A DNA stretch of 5,234 nt from Streptosporangiaceae bacterium. GTDB lineage: Bacteria > Actinomycetota > Actinomycetes > Streptosporangiales > Streptosporangiaceae. Positions 1 through 5,234 of the stretch are shown here, piece by piece (the stretch's first letter is position 1; every line of letters begins with the position of its first letter). A model generated the notes under the pieces. That model searched no databases. It saw only the letters and a list, made by a program, of their open reading frames with translations, and was not told the origin of the DNA. The stretch covers positions 1 to 5,234 of the forward strand of contig JASHSZ010000446.1 of the NCBI GenBank assembly GCA_030040815.1. Reading direction: 5' to 3'. A program made the position numbers and the translations under genes.

Positions 1-67
1 GTCGCGGCTGAGCCAACTCTGCGCCGAGCTACCTCGCGGGCCGCGACTGCGCGGGCAGGTTCACTGG

Positions 68-1636
68 GTGATCTCACCCGCCCGGACCGGGGCCGCCCGG
101 CCGCCGACATCGGGGGGCCAGGCGCGCACCGGCCGGACGGTGCTGCCTGCGGCTGACAGCGTGTGGTGGCTCGTCGGCGTCGCAGCGGCGTTCAGCCTTG
201 CGCAGCTAGTCCTAGTGGCGCCGCATCTCGGGCTCAGCTGGGACGAAGTTGTCTATATCAGCCAGCTCAGCATCCACGCACCAGCCGCAAACCTGGACCC
301 GGCCAGGGCGAGAGGCGTATCCCTGCTGGCCGCGCCCGTCACTATGCTGACCGCCTCGGTCCTGGCGCTGCGGGTCTACCTGTCGCTGCTGTCCGGGGCC
401 GGCCTCCTGCTGGCCCTGCTGGCATGGCGCCGACTATGGCCGGCCTGGCTGCTGGCGCTGGCGGGGTTCTGCTATGCCAGCCTGTGGACGGCCCAGTACT
501 ACGGGCCGCAGGCCATGCCCGACGAGTGGGTCGCCTTCAGCGTGTTTGGCGCCGTTGGACTGTTTCTGCGGGCCTCCGCCGCGGGCCGGGTGGTGCCCGC
601 CGTTCCCGCCCCATCCGATTCCGGCCCGGCTACGCCGCACAGCGCGCAGATCCTGGGCTTCCTCCGGGGCCGCCAGGGCTTGCTGGCTGGGCTTGCGGCC
701 TGTCTGGCCGTCGCGGCGCTTGTCCGTCCCGGTGATGCCCTCTACGTCGCCGCTGCCCTCGGCATTGCGGTGCTCGCCGTGCCCCGCTTCCGCCAGGCAT
801 CGCTGCTTGCTGCTGTGGTGCTGGGCTTTGCCGGAGGCGCGGCGGAGTGGGTGATCGAAGCGTATGTCCGCTACGGCGGCCTACTGGCCAGGCTGCACGC
901 GGCCGCAGCGGAGCAGGGCGGGTTCGGCGTGTACGCAGGCTGGTGGGCCGAGTTGCGGGCGCTTAACGGCCCGACGCTGTGCCGACCGTGCACCGTCGGC
1001 CTTCGCGACCCGGTGGTTGGCCTGTGGTGGCTAGCGCTGCCGGTGATCGTCGTGCTCGGCGTGCTGGCCGCGCACCGGGCAGGGCGGCTCGCGTCATCGG
1101 CGCTCGCGGCTTGCTGCGGGCTCGCTGCTGCCTTCCAGTACCTGTTCCTTGTCAACTACGCGGCACCCCGGTTCCTGTTGCCCGCCTACCTGCTGCTCGC
1201 CATCCCGGTGGCCGACGCGCTCGGCTTCCTGCTGGCAGACTGGCAGGCCAGGCAGGCTGGGGTCGCGCTCGTCGTGGGTGCGCTCGTGGTGCAACTGCTG
1301 GTCCAGGAGGTCGTGCTCTCCCACCAGGTGCGGGAGAAGGCCGGATTCTTCGCCTCCTTCACGCAGGTTGCCGATGACCTGCATCGGCTCGGAGTGCGCC
1401 CGCCGTGCCTGGTTAACGGGGCACAAAACATCCCTGTGGCCTACGATGCGGGCTGCGCTTCCACGCCTACGGTTCCCTTGGCCCGCCAACGGCAGGCGCG
1501 AGTCCACATCGCCTTCCTGGTGGGCTCAGGCCAGACTGCGCCGCCGTACGTGCAGCACTGGCCCAAGCGTCACCTGGCGGGCGTCCGCTCTGACCTGCTG
1601 CCTGTCACCGCCTATGTCGCGCCCGGCAAGGGATAG
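68..1636 (+). CDS. Polytopic membrane protein, probable GT-C-type glycosyltransferase
   Basis: A 522-residue integral membrane protein. A basic, Pro/Gly-rich N-terminus (residues 1-30) is followed by about 10-12 hydrophobic segments, roughly at 33-51, 84-119, 122-140, 152-168, 202-238, 244-262, 315-335, 342-360, 366-390 and 398-417. A soluble tail of about 100 residues ends the protein. The acidic motif SWDEVVY (57-63) in the first extracytoplasmic loop and the segment PRFLLPAYLLLAIP (367-380) resemble GT-C enzymes of the PMT/ArnT kind, which move sugars from polyprenyl-phosphate donors on the outer face of the membrane. That role is inferred from architecture, and substrate and acceptor are unknown. 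A CRPC motif (305-308) lies in a predicted loop, and C447 and C463 lie in the tail. The start is the GTG at 68, with only a weak GGGCAGG-like Shine-Dalgarno. The frame stays open upstream to the window edge but contains no other ATG, GTG or TTG, so a longer N-terminus is possible. The gene is certain; the function is tentative. Confidence 0.85.
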   Translation: MISPARTGAARPPTSGGQARTGRTVLPAADSVWWLVGVAAAFSLAQLVLVAPHLGLSWDEVVYISQLSIHAPAANLDPARARGVSLLAAPVTMLTASVLALRVYLSLLSGAGLLLALLAWRRLWPAWLLALAGFCYASLWTAQYYGPQAMPDEWVAFSVFGAVGLFLRASAAGRVVPAVPAPSDSGPATPHSAQILGFLRGRQGLLAGLAACLAVAALVRPGDALYVAAALGIAVLAVPRFRQASLLAAVVLGFAGGAAEWVIEAYVRYGGLLARLHAAAAEQGGFGVYAGWWAELRALNGPTLCRPCTVGLRDPVVGLWWLALPVIVVLGVLAAHRAGRLASSALAACCGLAAAFQYLFLVNYAAPRFLLPAYLLLAIPVADALGFLLADWQARQAGVALVVGALVVQLLVQEVVLSHQVREKAGFFASFTQVADDLHRLGVRPPCLVNGAQNIPVAYDAGCASTPTVPLARQRQARVHIAFLVGSGQTAPPYVQHWPKRHLAGVRSDLLPVTAYVAPGKG

Positions 1637-1645
1637 CTCCGTCAG

Positions 1646-1658
1646 GCCGGAGTCCGGC
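1646..1658. other. Short GC-rich palindrome downstream of the membrane-protein gene
   Basis: GCCGGA-G-TCCGGC is a perfect 6-bp inverted repeat around a single base, 9 bp after the stop codon of the membrane-protein gene. As RNA it could form a 4-bp stem with a 5-base loop. There is no T-run after it. It might weakly end transcription of the upstream gene, but such palindromes are frequent by chance in DNA of this composition. Confidence 0.2.
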
Positions 1659-1692
1659 ACTCGGTGGCCGCAGCGCAGTACAGGCAAATTAT

Positions 1693-1720
1693 TAAGGCGA
1701 GCCTTATTAGGCTAGCCTTA
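1693..1720 (+). promoter_or_regulatory. Tandem 14-bp palindromic operator/promoter of the marR-MFS unit
   Basis: Two directly adjacent 14-bp units, TAAGGCGAGCCTTA (1693-1706) and TTAGGCTAGCCTTA (1707-1720), match at 12 of 14 positions. The first is a perfect inverted repeat (TAAGGC/GCCTTA around GA). The second has the perfect core AGGCTAGCCT. The stretch is strikingly AT-rich for this window and ends 5 bp before the marR ATG. TANNNT-type -10 candidates lie inside it (TAGGCT at 1708, TAGCCT at 1713), so a bound protein would block RNA polymerase. The simplest reading is autoregulation by the MarR protein. The right-hand two thirds also fits the actinobacterial DtxR/IdeR iron box (12 of 19 positions for the 19-mer ending at 1720), while the left half fits poorly. 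The repeat structure is seen directly; the binding protein is inferred. Confidence 0.6.
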
Positions 1721-1725
1721 GCTTT

Positions 1726-2171
1726 ATGACCCCGGACGCAGACATCACTGGGGTAGCGGCGGCGCTGCGCGACAGTATCGGGCTGCTGCGCCGACGACTC
1801 CGCCAGGTGAAGGCCGAGCGCGTCGACGGCGACCTGACGCTGCCGAGAGCGCCGCCCTGGTGCGGCTCGATCGCGGCGGCCCTACGACACCGGGCGCTCT
1901 GGCCAGGCAGGAACAGATCAGCCCGCAATCCATGGGCGCGACGGTGGCGGCGCTTGAGGCACGGGGGCTGGTCGAGCGCCAACCTGATCCGCACGATGGC
2001 AGGCGCGCGGTCATCTCGGTGACCGAGGAGGGGCGCCAGGTCCTGCGGGACCGGCGCAATGCTCACACCGCGCTGCTAGCCCGGGCGCTGGCGGACGGGT
2101 TCACGCGCGCGGAGCTTGACCTGCTGGCAGGGGCCGCGCCGCTGCTCGAGCGGCTGGCCGAGCGGCTGTGA
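1726..2171 (+). pseudogene. MarR-family transcriptional regulator, broken by a one-base frameshift
   Basis: Two overlapping frames together give one MarR protein of about 148 residues, the normal family length. The first frame (from ATG 1726) supplies the N-terminal helix, including LRDSIGLLRRRLRQV, up to DLTLP at 1831-1845. The frame from 1845 onward supplies ESAALVRLDRGGPTTP, the recognition part ISPQSMGATVAALEARGLV, the wing DPHDGRRAVISVTEEG typical of MarR proteins, and the C-terminal dimerisation helices, ending with TGA at 2169-2171. Restoring one G at CCG|GAG near 1845 rejoins them. As written, the first frame runs on as unrelated sequence to 2022. A shorter product could start at GTG 1860 (103 residues), keeping the winged helix but lacking the N-terminal dimerisation helix. 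No Shine-Dalgarno precedes ATG 1726, so a leaderless mRNA is plausible. MarR proteins are ligand-responsive dimeric repressors, and the probable target is this operon with the downstream exporter. A sequencing error (GG read as G) is as likely as real inactivation. Confidence 0.8.
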
Positions 2172-2218
2172 GCTCAGCGGGCCGCAGGCGCGTCCGATCC
2201 GGGCCGGCGAGCGCATGC

Positions 2219-2224
2219 GGGAGG
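2219..2224 (+). promoter_or_regulatory. Shine-Dalgarno site of the MFS exporter gene
   Basis: GGGAGG lies 7 bases before GTG 2232. It is the best ribosome-binding match on the plus strand here and decides the GTG start. The 60-bp gap after the marR stop shows no convincing terminator, which supports co-transcription from the promoter upstream of marR. Confidence 0.7.
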
Positions 2225-2231
2225 TAACGGG

Positions 2232-3953
2232 GTGACGGGCGGCGCGGCGCGGACGGCTGACCGGTACCGGTGGGTGGCCCTGTCGAACACGACGGCGGCC
2301 GTCTTCATGTCGGCGCTCGACGGGTCGATCGTCATCATCGCCCTGCCCGCTATCTTCCGCGGCATCCACCTGGACCCGCTGGCGCCGGGGAACATCTTCT
2401 ACCTGCTGTGGATGATCATGGGCTACCGCCTGGTGCAGGCGGTGCTGGTGGTCACCCTAGGCCGTCTCGGCGACATGTACGGCCGGGTCCGGATCTACAA
2501 CGCCGGTTTCGCCGTCTTCACGGCCGCCTCGGTCCTGCTGTCCTTCGATCCGTTCGTGGCCCGCGGCGCGGCGCTGTGGCTGATCGGGTGGCGCGTGCTT
2601 CAGGCTTTCGGCGGCTCCATGCTGACCGCCAACTCCGCCGCCATCCTGACCGACGCGTTCCCGCTGGACCGGCGGGGCTTCGCGCTCGGCGTCAACCAGG
2701 TCGCCGCCATCGCCGGCCAGTTCATCGGCCTGGTCGCGGGCGGCATCCTGGCCGCGCTTGACTGGCGCGCGGTGTTCTGGGTCAACGTGCCAGTGGGCGT
2801 CTACGGCACCGTGTGGGCATACCTCAAGCTCCGGGAGACCGGCGAGCGGCACCGCGCTCGCATCGACTGGTGGGGCAACGTCACGTTCGCCCTCGGCCTC
2901 GGCGCCGTCCTGGTCGCGCTGACCGAGGGCATCCAGCCGTACGGCCACGACAGCATGGGCTGGATGAACCCGGCTGTCTACGGGCTGCTGATCGCCGGCG
3001 TCCTGGTGCTCGCGGCGTTCGTGGTGCTCGAGTCCAAGGTCACCGATCCAATGTTCCAGCTCAGCCTGTTCCGTATCCGGGCATTCACCGCAGGCAACGT
3101 GGCCGGCCTGACGGTCGCCATCGCCCGGGGCGGGCTACAGTTCATGCTGATCATCTGGCTGCAGGGCATCTGGCTGCCGCTCCACGGCTACAGCTACTCC
3201 GACACGCCGTTCTGGGCGGGCATCTTCCTGCTGCCGCTCACCGCGGGCATCCTCGTCGCCGGTCCCGTGTCGGGAGCGCTGTCCGACAGGTTCGGCGCCC
3301 GCGGCTTTGCCACCGCCGGAATGGTCATCTTCGGCGCTAGCTTCGTCGGCATGCTGCTGCTGCCGGTCGACTTCTCCTACTGGGCATTCGCGCTGCTTTC
3401 GCTCGCGAACGGCATCGGCGGCGGGATGTTCGCGGCACCGAACTCGGCCTCCATCATGAGCAGCGTTCCGGCCAGGCACCGCGGCGCGGCCTCCGGCATG
3501 CGATCGACCTACCAGAACTCTGGCACCGCCCTGTCGATCGGCGTGTTCTTCTCCCTGATGATCGCCGGGCTGGCGGGCACCCTCCCCCGGGCGCTGACCC
3601 GAGGCCTGACGCTGCACGGCGTGCCGACCGCGGTCGCGCACCAGATCGCGAGCCTGCCGCCAGTCGCTTCGCTGTTCGCCGCCGTGCTGGGGGTCAACCC
3701 GGTACAGCACCTGCTGTCGGTCAGCGGCGTGCTCGCCACCCTTCCGGAGGCGAGCCGGCGCGTGCTCACCGGCCGAGTCTTCTTCCCCGAGCTGATCTCC
3801 GAGCCGTTCCATCACGGGCTGATCGTCGTATTCTCGGTTGCCACAGGTCTCGCCGCCATCGCCGCGATCGCGTCGCTGCTGCGCGGCGGCCGGTACGTCC
3901 ACCCGGAGGCGAGCCTGGCCCTGCACGACGAGTCGGTAACCCGGAACCCGTGA
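2232..3953 (+). CDS. MFS exporter, DHA2 (EmrB/QacA-like, 14-TM) family
   Basis: A 573-residue proton-driven efflux permease of the cytoplasmic membrane. The DHA2 signature ALDGSIVIIALPAI (28-41) lies in TM1. Motif A, GRLGDMYGR (77-85, with D81, G84 and R85), lies in the TM2-3 loop. Motif B, RVLQAFGG (121-128), and the antiporter motif C region GQFIGLVAGG (162-171) follow, then WRAVFWVNVPVG (178-189), typical of EmrB-type proteins. A second motif-A copy, GALSDRFGAR (348-357), opens the second half. Length and about 14 hydrophobic segments fit DHA2 rather than 12-TM pumps. A long loop of about 75 residues (451-527) separates the last two membrane segments. The start is GTG 2232 with a strong Shine-Dalgarno. 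The gene follows marR by 60 bp, so it is probably a toxin, antibiotic or secondary-metabolite exporter under that repressor. The substrate cannot be read from the sequence. All motif residues look intact. Family assignment is secure; naming a drug would be a guess. Confidence 0.93.
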   Translation: MTGGAARTADRYRWVALSNTTAAVFMSALDGSIVIIALPAIFRGIHLDPLAPGNIFYLLWMIMGYRLVQAVLVVTLGRLGDMYGRVRIYNAGFAVFTAASVLLSFDPFVARGAALWLIGWRVLQAFGGSMLTANSAAILTDAFPLDRRGFALGVNQVAAIAGQFIGLVAGGILAALDWRAVFWVNVPVGVYGTVWAYLKLRETGERHRARIDWWGNVTFALGLGAVLVALTEGIQPYGHDSMGWMNPAVYGLLIAGVLVLAAFVVLESKVTDPMFQLSLFRIRAFTAGNVAGLTVAIARGGLQFMLIIWLQGIWLPLHGYSYSDTPFWAGIFLLPLTAGILVAGPVSGALSDRFGARGFATAGMVIFGASFVGMLLLPVDFSYWAFALLSLANGIGGGMFAAPNSASIMSSVPARHRGAASGMRSTYQNSGTALSIGVFFSLMIAGLAGTLPRALTRGLTLHGVPTAVAHQIASLPPVASLFAAVLGVNPVQHLLSVSGVLATLPEASRRVLTGRVFFPELISEPFHHGLIVVFSVATGLAAIAAIASLLRGGRYVHPEASLALHDESVTRNP

Positions 3954-3983
3954 CGGGCTCTGGCCGTCAGGACTTTCACGGGT
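3946..3983. terminator. Candidate bidirectional terminator between convergent genes
   Basis: ACCCGTGA (3946-3953) and TCACGGGT (3976-3983) form a perfect 8-bp inverted repeat with a 22-base spacer. The left arm contains the MFS stop codon and the right arm ends 7 bp before the sigma gene's stop. A competing inner stem, GACGG (3952-3956) with CCGTC (3964-3968), has a 7-base loop. The two genes converge with only 37 bp between their stops, so a shared hairpin terminator is expected here. There is no T-tract on either strand, as is common for actinobacterial terminators. Confidence 0.45.
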
Positions 3984-3990
3984 CGGATGA

Positions 3991-4902
3991 TCAGCCTGGC
4001 AGGACGGCCATGTGGATCCGGCGTAGCCGGTCCGGATCCGCTATCACGGTGATCGAAGTGATCTTCCTCGCGTCGCTGACCGTGAACGCCAGCACGAGCT
4101 GTAGCCGCCCGCCGGGGGCGTAAACGATCCCGACGTTCCCGTCGAGCAGCGCAAGCTGCGAATGCTCAGCCCGCAGCGACGAGGCGACGGCGCCTCGCGC
4201 GACCTTCTCCAGGCCCTGCAGCACCATGGGCCGGCCTGACGGGGCTGTGTAGGCGTCGCCTGTCAGCATCACGTCGGCGTCCAGCAGCGCGACGAGCGCG
4301 GAGAAGTTACCCTCACGGGTCGCTGCGAGGAAGGCCGCGGCGACCTCGCGCTGCCGGGCCACGTCCGCGGCGCGATCGGGACTGGGTACGCCGCGGATTC
4401 GGCGCCTGGCCCGGCTCGCGAGCTGCCGCGTTGCCTGCGTGGAGCGCCCCAGTATGCCCGCCACCTCGGTGAACGGGATCGCGAACATGTCGTGGAGCAC
4501 GAATGCGAGCCGCTCAGCCGGCGAGAGCGTGTCGAGTACCACCAGCAGCGCCACGCCGACCGAATCCGCGAGCACCGCCTCGTCCTCCGGTTCGCCCGTC
4601 GCGCCGGTCGAGCCGACGCTGCCGGGTTCCGCGGCCGCCGCCTCCGCCGCGGCCGACCACGAGCCGATCAGCGTCTCCCGGCGGCGCGATCTGAGCATGT
4701 TGAGCGATACCCGAGCGACGACCGTCGTCAGCCAACCGCCTAGGTTCTCGACCTGGCTCGCATCGGTGCTGGTGAGCCGCAGCCAGGTGTCCTGGACCGC
4801 GTCCTCAGCGTCGGACACCGAGCCCAGTAGCCGGTAAGCCACCCCGCGCAAGTGACCTCGGTGCTCCTCGAAGGCGGCCGCGAGCCACTCGTTGCTAGCC
4901 AT
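3991..4902 (-). CDS. ECF RNA polymerase sigma factor, ECF41/SigJ type with SnoaL-like C-terminal domain
   Basis: A 303-residue sigma-70-family factor that directs RNA polymerase to a specific promoter set. Region 2 spans about residues 11-74, with DAEDAVQDTWLRL (31-43) and GGWLTTVVARVSLNMLRSRRR (from 55) for core binding and -10 recognition. Region 4 spans about 116-170, with LSPAERLAFVLHDMF and the helix-turn-helix FTEVAGILGRSTQATRQLAS (144-163) for -35 recognition. A SnoaL-like domain follows (about 183-303): FLAATREGNFSALVALLDAD, then ITVIADPDRL (284-293), which corresponds to the conserved NPDKL-type end of ECF41 proteins. In this group the extension controls sigma activity in place of a separate anti-sigma factor. 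The linker (75-115) is long and Ala/Gly/Glu-rich, and the WLPEP-type motif usual for ECF41 is absent, with only W82 nearby. The start is ATG at 4902, with GGGAG (4911-4915, minus strand) 8 bases upstream. The gene is convergent with the exporter gene. No oxidoreductase-type ECF41 partner gene is in view. Confidence 0.92.
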   Translation of the reverse strand: MASNEWLAAAFEEHRGHLRGVAYRLLGSVSDAEDAVQDTWLRLTSTDASQVENLGGWLTTVVARVSLNMLRSRRRETLIGSWSAAAEAAAAEPGSVGSTGATGEPEDEAVLADSVGVALLVVLDTLSPAERLAFVLHDMFAIPFTEVAGILGRSTQATRQLASRARRRIRGVPSPDRAADVARQREVAAAFLAATREGNFSALVALLDADVMLTGDAYTAPSGRPMVLQGLEKVARGAVASSLRAEHSQLALLDGNVGIVYAPGGRLQLVLAFTVSDARKITSITVIADPDRLRRIHMAVLPG

Positions 4903-4910
4903 CTATCTCG

Positions 4911-4915
4911 CTCCC
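4911..4915 (-). promoter_or_regulatory. Shine-Dalgarno site of the ECF sigma gene
   Basis: GGGAG on the minus strand lies 8 bases before the ATG at 4902. It supports this start over the GTG and ATG codons in neighbouring frames. Confidence 0.6.
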
Positions 4916-4926
4916 TCGGCACTGGA

Positions 4927-4942
4927 TGTCACCACAGTGACA
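4927..4942 (-). promoter_or_regulatory. TGTCAC inverted repeat upstream of the ECF sigma gene
   Basis: TGTCAC-CACA-GTGACA is a perfect 6-bp inverted repeat with a 4-bp spacer. Its near edge lies 24 bp from the sigma start codon. TGTCAC is the core of the -35 element reported for ECF41 promoters (TGTCACA with a CGTC -10), and here it occurs on both strands. On the minus strand no CGTC follows at a normal distance, and a -10 there would fall on the ribosome-binding site. On the plus strand the first CGTC (4964-4967) is 31 bp away, too far. It may therefore be an operator rather than a complete ECF41 promoter. The repeat is certain; the role is inferred. Confidence 0.4.
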
Positions 4943-5234
4943 CCCGGCGGGCCGCTCGCGTGACGTCGGCAACCCGCCGGTCCGCTAGCAGCCGCCGGGT
5001 GCGGCGGTCGTGCCAGTGCCCGCGCCAGCAGTCTGCGGCAGGCGGGTTCGGCACCGTTCCTGAGGATTCAAGCCCGCACCGTGTCTGCATCCGCTGCCGT
5101 CACCCGCTGCGCGTGAGTGAGCACGTCCAGGGCGACGTCCCGGACCGTCCGGGTCGACTGGTTGCCGGGTCTGTGGGGCACCTACAGGTCGATCCGCATC
5201 ACGACGCGCCGCTTGGTAGGTCTGCTCACTTCCC
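4943..5234. other. Region without a confident gene, containing GC-rich inverted repeats
   Basis: No recognisable gene was found in these 292 bases. Two inverted repeats are present: CCGGCGGG (4944-4951) with CCCGCCGG (4973-4980), and a compact hairpin CCGCCG-GGTG-CGGCGG (4992-5007). Neither has a T-run, and both are easily produced by chance at this G+C. On the minus strand one frame enters from the window edge, reads SRPTKRRVVMRIDL and stops at TAG 5182-5184. A 37-codon frame from GTG 5181 to TGA 5068 follows directly in the same phase. The plus strand has frames open to the edge from GTG 5113 and GTG 5117, and the frame from 5117 shares the same third codon positions, so codon bias cannot separate them. 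No tRNA-like structure was found. Confidence 0.5.

Noticed and set aside
12..71. Frame 3 ending at TGA 69-71, overlapping GTG 68 like a coupled stop-start
   Set aside because: The frame has a TGA at 9-11, so only 19 codons remain. It could be real only if an upstream frameshift exists, which cannot be seen.
1..153. Open frame 1 from the window start to a TGA near 153, as the end of an upstream gene
   Set aside because: About half of its early codons end in A or T, unlike true genes here, and the translation is low-complexity Arg/Pro/Gly/Ala.
1094..1507. Minus-strand open frame of 137 codons inside the membrane-protein gene
   Set aside because: An antisense shadow with no motif and no sensible start context.
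3135..3926. 263-codon open frame on the minus strand inside the MFS gene
   Set aside because: It lies entirely within a certain gene on the other strand. Its translation is rich in Arg, Gln, Gly and Glu with no recognisable domain, as expected for an antisense shadow in GC-rich DNA.
4439..4837. Plus-strand open frame of 132 codons opposite the sigma gene
   Set aside because: Ser/Thr/Ala-rich shadow of conserved sigma region 2 and 4 sequence.
5036..5080. tRNA-like 3' half around GGATTCAAGCCCGCACC
   Set aside because: No matching acceptor, D-arm or anticodon stem could be found upstream, and the T-arm does not pair properly.
4985..5233. Minus-strand frame open from the window edge for 82 codons
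   Set aside because: The translation is dominated by Gly, Arg, Pro and Ala with no family-like motif, and the third-position bias is better in a neighbouring phase.
1..5234. CRISPR array, insertion sequence ends or attachment sites
   Set aside because: No regularly spaced repeats, no transposase or integrase motifs and no flanking direct repeats were seen.

Overview
The window is about 70% G+C. Its codons are strongly biased to G or C at the third position, two of the intact genes start with GTG, and the protein families (a DHA2-type MFS exporter, a MarR regulator and an ECF41-type sigma factor) are all common in actinomycetes. It most likely comes from a high-GC actinobacterium such as a Streptomyces or Streptosporangiales relative. 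The sequence alone does not give a genus.

Layout. (1) Positions 68-1636 (+) encode a polytopic membrane protein that looks like a GT-C-fold (PMT/ArnT-like) glycosyltransferase with a soluble C-terminal domain. (2) Positions 1693-1720 hold an AT-rich regulatory element made of two adjacent 14-bp near-palindromes, ending 5 bp before the next start codon. (3) Positions 1726-2171 (+) encode a MarR-family repressor, but the frame is broken near position 1845, where one base appears to be missing. (4) Positions 2232-3953 (+) encode a 14-TM MFS exporter with a good Shine-Dalgarno and a GTG start, very probably co-transcribed with marR. (5) Positions 3946-3983 form an inverted repeat between convergent genes, a candidate bidirectional terminator. 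(6) Positions 3991-4902 (-) encode an ECF sigma factor with a C-terminal SnoaL-like domain (ECF41/SigJ type), preceded by a TGTCAC inverted repeat. (7) Positions 4943-5234 have no confident gene, only GC-rich hairpins and a weak minus-strand reading frame.

How the parts may work together. The marR-MFS pair has the usual design of a local repressor controlling its own operon and a neighbouring efflux pump, with the tandem palindromes as the obvious operator and promoter. If the frameshift is real, the pump may be constitutively expressed. The palindromes also partly resemble actinobacterial DtxR/IdeR iron boxes, which leaves open control by iron. The sigma gene is transcribed convergently and is probably an independent unit. 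ECF41 factors often sit next to oxidoreductase or carboxymuconolactone-decarboxylase-type genes, and none is visible here.

I see no clear evidence of a wholly new multi-gene system. The most notable points are the operator array, the disrupted regulator and the atypical ECF41 linker.
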